A stretch of DNA of 64,000 bases from Limnanthes douglasii subsp. nivea (taxonomy: Eukaryota > Streptophyta > Magnoliopsida > Brassicales > Limnanthaceae). Position 1 is the first letter of the stretch. Every line of letters begins with the position of its first letter. This document shows positions 33,329 through 46,825 of the stretch, one piece after another. A program made the position numbers and the translations under genes. The notes below the pieces were generated by a model, which was given only the letters and a program-made list of their open reading frames with translations, was not told the origin of the DNA and made no database searches. The stretch is from the NCBI GenBank assembly GCA_036936605.1, contig JAUPFV010000004.1, positions 184,158,807 through 184,222,806 of the forward strand. The letters run 5' to 3'.

Positions 33329-33867
33329 AAGTTGTGTAAATATTTACTTGTTTAAAGTCCATGTAAATATAAGGGGGCATACTCTTCCCCACCCTGGTGG
33401 CGCGGAGAGGTTTTATTGAGGTGTCTGGGTTTTTCAATAAAATTTGATGCCTTCTTAAAATATTTGGAGTGTTTTGATTTACAATTTCTTTAAACTCTTC
33501 TAAGGATCTTTGGCAGATCAGATTGATCTGGTGGAATGATGACCATTTAACATTTGTCATCGGAGATTTTAAACACTCTCATCTTAAATACTTGTAAAAC
33601 AAATAAGGCCTCTTTAAACATAAGCCATTGAAATTTAGCAAATATAGATGAAACAAAGGAATTAATTTGCAAAGTAAACCTATCGGGCTAAAGCCGGATG
33701 ATGATATTAAAACATAAAATATGTCTTTGCCATCCAAGGACTTTGAGTTTAAAGAAATGCTAAACCGGACTCAAACCGGATACAGTTACAAAAATACCTT
33801 GGCCATCCAAGGACTTTAGTGTTTTATAAGGTTAAGTAAAACAAAATAAGAAAATATAGTTAAAACC
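33329..33867 (+). other. Spacer after pol
   Basis: Contains the conserved post-pol block agggggcatactcttcccc and tggcgcggagaggtttt, found in complement at 61370-61430. The phrase ggccatccaaggacttt occurs twice (about 33731 and 33803). No gene on the + strand. Confidence 0.6.
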
Positions 33868-37523
<3,656 letters not shown>

Positions 37524-37928
37524 GAAAATTTTTGAGAGGAGAAGTAAAAAGCTCTAAGAAAAAGAAATTGCAAAGTGATGAAGATGGTGAAACAGTAAAG
37601 GAAAAAATTTATACTAGTGAAGCAAAAAGTTACTGATACCTAGGAGAAAACGAAGAGACTAAGGTAATGATTGAAGGCGACGCTGACGTAAGAAACATTA
37701 AAGCAGGAGTTGCTTTTTGGGCTTAGTGGGAGCGCCGTTCTAGGAAGAAAATGGTTGGTAGAGCGAATCGAAATGCGACACGTGTCCCATGATCCAGAGC
37801 AAAACTCTTGGAATTCTGAGAAGGATTCGGTCTGGATAAACCCTGAAGTGAATACATGAGCGATCCGGAGAATGTTGTTATTGGCTAAATGAGTTTTTTA
37901 GTCCTACCAAAGATCTTTGACAAAACCT

Positions 37929-37942
37929 AAAAAAAGGGCTAC
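37929..37942 (+). other. Polypurine tract
   Basis: AAAAAAAAGGGCTAC-like purine run directly before the TGATGAATCC start of the LTR. Not perfectly purine at its end. Confidence 0.5.
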
Positions 37943-38303
37943 TGATGAATCCAGAATTATTCACCACTACTCACTGAGAAGACCGGATAGGGGTAATTCG
38001 GACAATAGGTGCCCATTGAACTATCCGGACAGGACAAAAGTACTAAAACACTAAATACCTTTTGACTAAGCTAGATGTTAATCTACTTAAAAACTAATGG
38101 GTCTTTAAACTTGACCCGGTTTTGTAACTTGACTCGAAAGCCCATGGGTCCATAATTACGGGTATAAATACCTAACCACTTTCATTAATGAGGGTAATGA
38201 ACATTTAATACAACAAGGCAGCTCAAATCTCTCACTAAAAAACACTTAAACACTTAATACCCTTGAAATTCTCTAAAACACCTGACAAAATTACCCTCCG
38301 TCC
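37943..38303 (+). repeat. 3' LTR of Tat-type element
   Basis: Starts TGATGAATCC after the purine tract and has a TATA box at 38163-38170 (TATAAATA). It aligns in its second half with the complement of 60484-60680 (shared cccatgggtc, tataaatacc, aattctc). The CA end near 38302 is approximate. This LTR also lies upstream of the antisense gene, but its own promoter points away from it. Confidence 0.65.
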
Positions 38304-38314
38304 AAAATAAACCA

Positions 38315-38935
38315 CACCAATATCTATAACCAAATCCGAATAATAATCAAAATGTAATAATACAATTATAACCATATAACTTATAATATTTTAACATTAT
38401 AAAATGTGATTTTATTTTATAAAATAATAACCACACTTGTAATATTTATAATTAAATCATAATAATAAGTACCCAAAAGTAATAGTAAAATTGTAATCAT
38501 ATAACTTATAATAATTCAAAATTAAAATATATGGTTTTAGTTTATAAAAAAATAACAACACCAAAAATATTAATAACTAAATCATAATAACACTAACGAA
38601 ATCATAATTAATAAAATTATAATCATATACCTTATAATATTTTAAAATCATACCTTAAGATATGATTTTGGTTTATAAATAATGACAATACTTGTAATAT
38701 TTATTACAAAATCGTAATAATATGTATCAAAATGTAATAATAAAATTATAAGAATATAACTTGCAATATTTTAAAATTATAAGATACCATTATGATTTAT
38801 AAAATAATAACAACAATAATAATATATATAACCAAATAATAATAATATTCAAAATATAATAATAATATTATAATCATACTTCTTAAGTTCTTATAATATT
38901 TAAAATTAAAATATATGATTTATATGATAATAAGT
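38315..38935 (+). repeat. AT-rich tandem array, about 125-bp unit, 5 copies
   Basis: Units begin near 38315, 38434, 38559, 38688 and 38814. Each follows the plan (c)acttgtaatattta, aaatcataataata, aaaattataatcatat, aacttataatatttt, gatttatttataaaata, ataacaac. Copies differ by substitutions and small indels. Length is in the range of satellite monomers. Confidence 0.85.
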
Positions 38936-38991
38936 TCATCCAATAATGTTTTTACTATAAGTATAATACAAAATTGATTTGTATGAGTGTG

Positions 38992-39222
38992 TGTTATTAT
39001 TATTAGCGTGACTGAGCACGTGCGTGACTTGGGTGTGTGTCTTACCGTGTGCATGACTGTCGTGTCGTTATTATTAGCTTGACTTGCATGTTGCGTGCAT
39101 AGCGTGTGCATAACTGTCGTGTCGTTATTATTAGCTTGACTTGCATGTTGTGTGCCTATCGTGTGCATGACTGTCGTGTCGTTATTATTAGCTTGACTTG
39201 CATGTTGCGTGCATAGCGTGTT
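38992..39222 (+). repeat. 57-bp tandem repeat
   Basis: Three clear units starting at 39047, 39104 and 39161 (gtgtgcatgactgtcgtgtc, gttattattagcttgacttg, catgttgcgtgcatagc), a partial fourth at 39218 and a diverged first copy from about 38992. Since 57 is divisible by three, the minus strand shows an apparent repeated 19-residue protein, which I treat as an artefact. Confidence 0.9.
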
Positions 39223-39332
39223 GCAAAATAATTGTGAAAATTCTGCGTGAACCCATTTAAGTTATGAAATATTCCCACTTATTTCTGGCGTAACCTCATC
39301 CATTTACGACCTTTAGATATCACCAAAATATA

Positions 39333-39836
39333 TGTTAGATATTTTAGTGCAATTGAATTGACTAGTCGACCAATGTAGTCATAATATATTATTGAGCAAG
39401 TTGGAAAGTGCGGAGTGCACATTGGTTAGAATATATTATGATTAGTGTTATTTTAAAATGTGCATGATATTCTGAAAATTCATTTAAAATTCGAATTTTC
39501 AAAATAGCCGCTTATTTTAAATGATATCCAATTTTGTCGTTTTTGGTTTAGAAATAGATGAACACAAAAATTCATTCTCAAAGTTCAAAAGAAAATTCTG
39601 ATTTTATCTGATTGAGATTTTTGGAGAACTACCGAAAATATTTCTATCTGAAATTGTCTATACAAGACTTCAGAATTATCCAAGAATGAAATACTATTAC
39701 CAACAAAAGATTAAAGTATTATGTGTATGAAGATTGAAATCACTAGATTTATATATGATGGTTTCTCTTTGAATAAATTACGATAGAGATTTGTTGTGAT
39801 CCTTGAGAAGGTTTCGTAATCAAATATAAAGAAACT
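39333..39836 (+). repeat. Copia 5' LTR
   Basis: TGTTAGATATTTTAGTG start, highly similar to 51872-52320 (for example catttaaaattcgaattttc, acaagacttcagaattatcc). It lacks a block of about 55 bp present in the right LTR near 52081-52135 but continues further right (to about 39836), where the right LTR is cut. A copia-type primer site follows at 39837. Confidence 0.85.
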
Positions 39837-41295
39837 ATGGTATCATCATCGTGTAAGTTTTCCCCTTGATATTAGATGACTCATACTTTTAGCATTTTAA
39901 ATTTAATTAGAAAAAAAAAATAACTACTACCATAAAACCAACCCATAGAATTGAGTTTTGAAATCTTCAGATTTTAAAATTGAAATCATCTTTAAAATTA
40001 TTTTGCTTTGTGTTAAAATGCAAAATACATAAAAACAAATTGATGATATATTCTGGAGTTTTACTTACAAATTACAGAAAATGTTTATGTATTTGAAAGT
40101 TATTATAAACAGTATAGAATTATAAAAATACGATTTCATGCGGAACCATGTAATTTGTTTTTACAGTCGTTTTGCTCCTCTTGCAGGTTTCATATTACTT
40201 CAATAGAGACATTTTCAATTTATGTGCCAAGTAGGTAACTTCATTGCATCTGATTTTACATACAATAAGAATTTGTATTGGTTTTGTATAACAAAATTTG
40301 TTTTTTTTAATAAATAAGGTTTATTGGATGTAATTTAATGAAAAGTATGACGAAATTCATGCTTGTTTACGTGTTAATTATTTAATGCATTTTTAGCATG
40401 TATATTGAAACACATGAAAAAGATAAATTTTGCATACAGTTGTTAATGGATAAATTTGTGTTCAAGTTCGGTATTTAATAACTGTAATAGTAGTTATATA
40501 TGATTCCTGCGTACAAATGATTATACAGTTATTGTCAGCACAAAAATGTACAGATGACAAATACTTGAGTGCAAAATTAGGGTTTGTCATTAAAAGAAAT
40601 GGAAAGTCAATTAATAAGTGTGAGTTTGATAAGTTTATATATATATATATATGTGTGTTGTATCTACGGGAATATTGGAACTTGATCATAAGCTTGCTTT
40701 TCTATTGCTTCTATCAATTGCTTAAGGTTCTGCCAAAGTTATTAATATATATCAGATGTAGATTTTTTGTGTTGAGCAAGTTCAAACAACGTATTAATAT
40801 ATATCAGATGTAGATTCTTTGCATCGAGCAAGTTCAAACAACACAGTATCTAGTGTGATGCATTATTGAGGTTTTATGTGTTGTCTGTGCCTGAGGGTTC
40901 ACTTACCCATAGTGTGAGCAGTGAGTAAAAGGAAAATGCTTTGGTTGCTTTTTTTTTTCATTCACCCAAAGAGAACATTGATTGGAAGTTGTCATCTAAG
41001 ATATCTCCTGCCATGTTACGGTGATCTCTCTTATTTTCTGTGCATGTTTTGTTTGTATGTGTTTGCATGTTATGTTGGAAGATAACTTTGTGTGTGTATG
41101 TGTTTTGGTATAAATGTATATGTTTGTATGCACATGTACGGGTCCTAGTTTTTGTGTTTTGAGTGAATGGCATACTGCCGTAACAAAATGCAGTAATAGT
41201 CGCTCGTGCTGCTAGTAATCATGTCTGTTTGTAAATGACCATATTCTTCTAAATAGAGGAAGACATGGCCATACATGAAATTTTTTGGATGGTTG

Positions 41296-41342
<47 letters not shown>

Positions 41343-41611
41343 CCATATGTGGTATACGGTTAAATTACAAAACAGATGCACAATGAGGGTTGTTGCTTAA
41401 TTAACCATGTTTGGATACTTAAAAATAGCAAGTGTTTTATTTTGGCATGTAAACTGGTATGTTTGAAGCCGAAAGTTATCATTTGTAAGCTAAACAATCA
41501 TATACAGATAATACATGCTAAGGATATAGGTGTGAGAGCATTAATGCTTGCCTTTGAAATACATGAAGTCATTTTAATATAGCAGTATTGAATTTTCAAT
41601 CGATGATAGTA
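39837..41611 (+). other. Copia internal DNA without recognisable genes
   Basis: No gag or protease signature. It holds a direct duplication of about 53 bp (40738-40842, tatatatcagatgtagatt) and an (AT)20 run at 41301-41340. The open frames here have no family pattern. Confidence 0.5.
41301..41340. repeat. (AT)n microsatellite
   Basis: Pure AT repeat, 20 units. Confidence 0.95.
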
Positions 41612-41740
41612 TAAATTATAGGATATGGCTATATATACCTAAATGCATTTTAAGTATATCCAAAAACTATTTTGTTTGGAAGATAATACTCTCGATATTC
41701 CATTTAATTACATAATCTTCATTAAGTAAAAAAACACTAA

Positions 41741-42326
41741 GTATATCCTAAGTATACCAAATTTACAAAATAATTTTTTTTTCGTTATCTATACCCAAAC
41801 AAACACCATTCCCTACCAGATCAAACACAATATTTCTCTTGTTTTCTGAAAAATCTTCAAAATCAACTTCAAAATTCAAATTAGTATCAAGAACATTAAA
41901 CCTCATTTTAAAGAAAAACACATAATCCATCGTGAGCCACCCGGAACTAGAAATTAGCATGGAGGAGTTGATATCACCGGAGGTATGAGATGATGAAATG
42001 TTGCCGGAGAAGGAGCTCGAGTCGTCAGAAAAGAAGTCGACGTCGCCAGAAAAGAAGTCGACGTCGCCAAAAAAAGTAACGTCAAGGCTGTTTTCGCCAC
42101 GGACCAGCAGTTTTGGGCCTTTGAACCGATGGTGCATAGCATGGTGGAGGCCGGTTCTAGGCCTTAGAACCGGCCGTGCATGACCTACGCACCATCGGTT
42201 CCAGGCCTCAGAACCGGTGGTGCTGGGGCTTGGAACCGGTGGTGCGTGCTCAATTTGTAAAAAAAAAAATTTAACCCCTTTTTTATTGTACCTAATTGCG
42301 AGTTGTGTTTTGTTGTTGTATAACAG
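41741..42326 (+). other. MULE 5' region with palindromic motifs
   Basis: 41760-42120 is the presumed leader or first exon, with Ser/Lys-rich potential (ESSEKKSTSPEKKSTSPKK). 42120-42250 carries gatggtgcatagcatggtgg, gcaccatcggttccaggc and ggaaccggtggtgc, the left cluster of a motif also seen at 45930-46330 and 48970-49060. A long open frame on the opposite strand (42452-41763) has no family signature and I treat it as chance. Confidence 0.45.
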
Positions 42327-44330
42327 GGGACGGATGTTTCCCATTGGTCTGACAAAGCTTTCGCTACCGACTATAGTCATTTGTTCTTCACCACTGAGTT
42401 CGATACACAAGAAGCGTTGATTATGTGGGTCACGAAGACCCGAAAATGCCATGGTTTGGTTATCAACCTAAGTCGGCGCGATAAAGTACAAAGTAGAAAA
42501 AATCCTAGGATATTTTTCCAGTGTGAGAGGTCAGGAAAGTATGTTCCAAGAGTGGCCGAGAAAGACCGTAAACAGAAGTCCACAGGAACCAAAAAAATTG
42601 GCTGCCCATTTAAGCTTCTCGGGTTAATAGTGGAACTTGATCAATGGAAATTAGAAGTAAAATGTGGGATTCACAACCATGAGAGTTCAAAACAATTAGA
42701 CGATCATTCTTTCACAGGCCGTTTAAACGATGAAGAGATGGAATATGTTTAACGAGCGACTTATGTTGAAACAAACCCTAGAGATATACTGAATAGTGTT
42801 AAGAAGCTAAATAAAGATAATGTTTCTTGTATGCGCACTATCTACAATGCACGACCGAAAAGCATGGTTTTGAAGAAGGCATGTAGGTCACAGCTGCAGT
42901 TCTTGTTGGGATAGCTTAAGACACATAATTATTATGAATGACATAAATCTGGTGAAGACGATGGACAAGTCATTACAGATATATTTTTCCCCATCCAATT
43001 AGTACTGACCTTTTGCTGACATTTCCAACAGTGTTGATCATAGATAGTACGTATAAAGTCATAAGATATGGTATGCTGTTGTTTGAGATAGTGGGTGTGA
43101 CGTTTACTGGTTTGACGTACTGTGCCGCTTTTGCTTTCATGTCTGGTGAGAAGTTAAACAACTTCAAATGGGTTTTAGAGTGTTTGAAGTCGTTGATTGT
43201 CGTTCACGGGATCGAAGAACCCCGTATCATTTTGGCCGACGGAAACTTAGTTGATGAACGCCATAAAAATGGTATTCCCAGAGACAACGCATATGTTATG
43301 CCGCTGGCACATAAACCAAAACGTTCAGGGGAAACAAGGAAGTATTTCCCTGAGAAAAGTGATCATGTGAAGTTTGTTTCTGCTTGGAAGAAGATTGCGT
43401 ATGCAGCATCAGAGATTGAATTCGATCACGCCAGACGAGGCATGCTATTGGAGTACAAAGACTATCCTCTTGTAATTGAATACTGAAAGATCGTGGCTGG
43501 ATAAATACACGGACAAATTCATTGTTTGGAAGACGAACAAGTACATGCATTTGGTACATTGCACGACTAACCTCGTCGAGAGTTGTACAAGAAAATTAAA
43601 CTTTGAGTTATTTTGGGGGAGGGTTCATTCACTAGTTGAAATCCAACATGTTGCCATTAGGTCTTCCTTTGAGAAATGTCGTTACATAGCGCTAGATACG
43701 TTCGTCGACAAACTATATAACGAAATTCGAGGCAAGATTTCTCACATGACGTTAAAAATGTTTTTTTACCAAAGTAGAGAAGGCTGAAGATTGCAAGAAA
43801 ATCGATATCGAAGATGGGTCAGATGTTAAACACGATACATGCGATGACGTTTGCATATGCGCGATAAAATCTACCCATTGTATAACTTGCTACCACCAGA
43901 TCCGCGAGTGGTGTAAGAACGGAAAAGTTGCATCGCTAGAAGCATTTCACAGCCATTGGAAAATGTTAGAGATACAGCCTCGTACATACCGTACGACGAT
44001 GGAGATTCTCAAAGATGATTTGGAAAAACTTGTAATCGATGTTATGGAGAAAAAAGAAGAAATCCGTATAAAACACATTTACAAGAAATAGTTTGAAATT
44101 GTTTATCCTGAAACATCCTTTTTGCTAGAGCCATTGGAGAAACAGAAACACCGCGATCGTCCACAGGTGAAACGAAATCTTGTTGTCGATACATCATCCA
44201 CTAAACGAGATAAATGCAAATGGGAACATGTGGATGATGCTGATAAGGCTAGCCTTGACTCAGTTATGAACTCTTTTAAAGCACCAAAAGTTAACTTCCG
44301 TAAAGTATGCTAGTGCAAATACGATTCGTG
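42327..44330 (+). pseudogene. FAR1-like / MULE transposase
   Basis: The exon begins after an acceptor at 42325-42326 (ttgtataacAG). 42327-42750: FAR1-type DNA-binding region (FDTQEALIMWV, FFQCERSGKYVP, then zinc-ligand pattern GCPFKLLG ... WKLEVKCGIHNHE). 43013-43486: MULE catalytic domain with FPTVLIIDSTYK (first Asp), GMLLFEIVGVTFTGLTYCAA, and PRIILADGN (second Asp). 43476-43787 continues in another frame (HCTTNLVESCTRKL, WGRVHSLVEIQHV). Near 43850-43920 is a degraded SWIM-type zinc finger (STHCITCYHQIREW; usual form STHGLPCAH). 44122-44313 is a linker. A TAA at 42751 and at least two frameshifts make it non-functional. Confidence 0.85.
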
Positions 44331-44439
44331 CGGATGTGCCTAGAGTACGTCATACTTATAGTTCTTCCATTGCCTTGTTTGCTAGAAATGTCGTAAAATC
44401 ATCAGTTGTTGGAGGCTAATAACCGATATACGATCCAAA

Positions 44440-45151
44440 AGGTTTTTTGCGTTGGTTTCCTACTCACTTCAATCCTTTTATTTCTGGCATAAATGATGTT
44501 AGGGCAGATGGTCACTGTGGATATAGAGCAGTTTTGTTTGGGTTGTACGGTCATGAAAAAAGTTGGCAAGGTGTTAGGATGGAAATCTACGATGAACTAA
44601 TGGACAACTATGCAACTTATAGCAAGATATAAAACGGTAAAGAAGAGTACCTGAAGGTTGCAGAAAGTATAAATTACTATGAAACTCTCGCATCCACCAA
44701 ATATTGGATGACAATATCGGATATGGGCATTGCGATTGCCACCAAGTTTGAATGCATTGTTCATTTTGTATCACTTGTGGGATCTCACAACTGCAGTCAA
44801 ATGTTTCTACCTCTGCGCGGTGAACCACCAATGATGTCCAAAAGACGTGAAATTGGGCTTGAATTTGTTGATACTCGATCATCAATGTAAGTCATATAAA
44901 TAATAGTTTTTATATTAAGTACGATTGTACTAAACAAGATTTAGTTCTAATTCTTGTTTGATTTAACAGCTAGTAACCAAGCCTCTATGTCCTTGCGCAC
45001 GTATACATCCTACGTGGTATGCGTTGAAGAGTGAAGAGGCTTCAACTTGGGAGATACTAATAGTTGGTCGCTGCAAAACATATGCGGAGCTCGAAGGTAG
45101 AAAGACAGGTTGTTCATTCCCAGAAGTGACTGATCTTCATGAATTTGTTTA
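44440..45151 (+). pseudogene. OTU cysteine-protease domain of the MULE
   Basis: 44447-44886 reads RWFPTHFNPFISGINDVRAD then GHCGYRAVLFGLYGHEKSWQ, the OTU active-site block (Asp and Cys in DGHCGYRAV present), followed after a TAA at 44630 by SDMGIAIATKFECIVHFVSL. A GT-AG intron fits 44887-44969 (GTAAGT ... TTTAACAG). The following exon (44970-45151) reads LVTKPLCPCARIHPTWYALK and WEILIVGRCKTYAELEG, ending TAG, but in a phase that needs a one-base shift. OTU proteins cut ubiquitin or related chains. In plants a FAR1/MULE transposase fused or adjacent to OTU is a known arrangement, with role in transposition unknown. Confidence 0.82.
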
Positions 45152-45929
45152 GTCGGTTTATGTTATTTGGTCGGTTGTATGTTGTTTAGTACTTTATTTA
45201 CTTTTTTGTTATAACTTTTGTACTTTATTCCTTAGTGGTTTGTGTTTTTGTACCTTGATTTAATATTGACGATAAATCAGTAGATTGTCCAACTTATAGC
45301 ATTAAGAAACTTATACTTTCATAACTTAAAATTAAACATTAAAATAAACAACAATAACTTGATGAAACATGCGTATATAACTCGAGATTAAACAGATCTT
45401 TAGTCAAAATTGTATCCTCCATTATCGCTGAGGATACACAGTGTTTCCTCCTTCATGCGATTTGATCCTGAACATATTCCATCATTTCTTTAGATAAATA
45501 GTCTGTGACTATTAAACCAAATGATTCGAATGCCTCATTCATAATGTCTGGTGGCTGGTTGAACACCAAAAACATTGTTCCACTATTTATACACCTGTAC
45601 GTAGTGGCTACATCCTCAAGACTCCGAGATGGAGGCATTTGTGTAGACGTAGACATACTGCCGTACATGAAATACATCATCGAAAAATTCATCGGTATCA
45701 TCATCGGGCCTAGTAAACTTCACGTGTTTTGCAACCTTGATTAGATAAGCATCGTCAAACACGATCAACTCCACAAAAAAACAAACGACGAAGATTGCAA
45801 GAATAAATTTGCGTGTTTGGTGTATCCAGCTTAGACCTCCTTATATAGAAAATTAGAATATTAGTTTGGCAGGAATTATAGGACGGGAAAAGGTTTTAGA
45901 GGGAATTACTAGGCGGGAAGAAATTGATG
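45152..45929. other. Spacer between OTU and palindrome cluster
   Basis: 3' flank of the transposase-OTU gene. Minor open frames at 45453-45744 have no family match. A short peptide-like region (YFMYGSMSTSTQMPPSRSLE on the minus strand) may be an old exon but is unassigned. Confidence 0.35.
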
Positions 45930-46330
45930 AAAAAACTGCGCACCATAGGTACAACCTACTGTGTACCTATAGTGCACAGTTGGGTGTACCGATGGTTCTT
46001 AGTCCATGGCACCATCGGTCCTATACCCTGCGCACCGATGGTGCATAGATGGTGCACCATCGGTGCGCAAGGTGAGGCACCAGCGGTGCGCAAGACTGGG
46101 CACCAATGGTGCCAAGCACCCGTCGATACAACTTGTACCGGTTGATGTATTGTACGATTGGTACATGGGGAATATATTATCGGTACAAGCCCCATGTACC
46201 AATGGTACAATGCGCCATAGGTAAAACTTACATTGTATCTATGGTGCACACCCAACTTAACACGGGTACAGAGTAGTGTGCACCATAGGTTCTCATGACT
46301 GCGTACCAATGGTGCACTATGACTTGTAAT
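45930..46330. repeat. Cluster of GGTGC/GCACC and GGTAC/GTACC palindromic motifs
   Basis: About a dozen copies of the pattern gcgcacc-at-(c/a/t)ggt-gcgca or its tac variant in 400 bp: for example gcgcaccgatggtgcat, tgcaccatcggtgcgc, ggcaccaatggtgcc, tgtaccaatggtaca and gtgcaccataggtt. Many are near-perfect inverted repeats of 14-18 bp and could form small hairpins. Related copies are at 42120-42250 and 48975-49060 within the same MULE. Confidence 0.85.
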
Positions 46331-46825
46331 TTTTTTTTTATTGTTACCAATATTTTATTTAGCCATTGGTTTCGATTCTGGTTTAAAGTAAGCTGTTGTC
46401 AGTAATACTATTAGAACGTTTAATATTAGATTTTTGTGAAGCAGCTTGCGTCCCGGTTTTAAGATTACATGTTTACATGTTATAGAGTAAATTTTGCAAG
46501 CAGATTGAACGAGTAATATTAAGGGTAAAATTGATTGTTCTTTCATTATTTATAATTTTTCATTCGAATTGGATGTTCATTTTTCAAGTACGTATAATTT
46601 AGGTGAATTTATAGTTGAATGGAATAAGTAAATAAAAATATGAAAAGAAAAGACTAACATTCATAACGAAAGAAAAGACTAATACTAGTACCAACGTAAA
46701 ATAAATCGTCCAAAGCTATAATAAACATAAACATGAAGAAAAAAGATAGATCATAGCATAGCTAAAACTAGTCCAATAATGAGGAAAAATAACCAAGGAG
46801 AGAGGAGCTGCAACACTTGATCTCT
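46331..46825. other. Spacer, no gene
   Basis: AT-rich 3' flank of the minus-strand PMD gene; no features I can support. Confidence 0.4.

Noticed and set aside
38920..39168. Repeated 19-residue peptide (MHTIGTQHASQANNNDTTV) on the minus strand
   Set aside because: It is the 57-bp tandem repeat read in frame; no other sign of coding.
38315..39222. CRISPR array
   Set aside because: The units are contiguous, with no unique spacers, in a eukaryotic transposon-rich context.
41763..42452. 229-codon open frame on the minus strand at the left of the OTU/PMD MULE
   Set aside because: It overlaps the plus-strand FAR1-like exon and the palindrome cluster, has no family pattern, and its middle is built of short repeats (the ATSTSFLATSTSF-like run in an overlapping frame). 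Best read as chance.
45956..46309. Cys/His-rich open frames on both strands
   Set aside because: They come from the palindromic GCACC/GGTGC cluster; palindromes give similar peptides on both strands.
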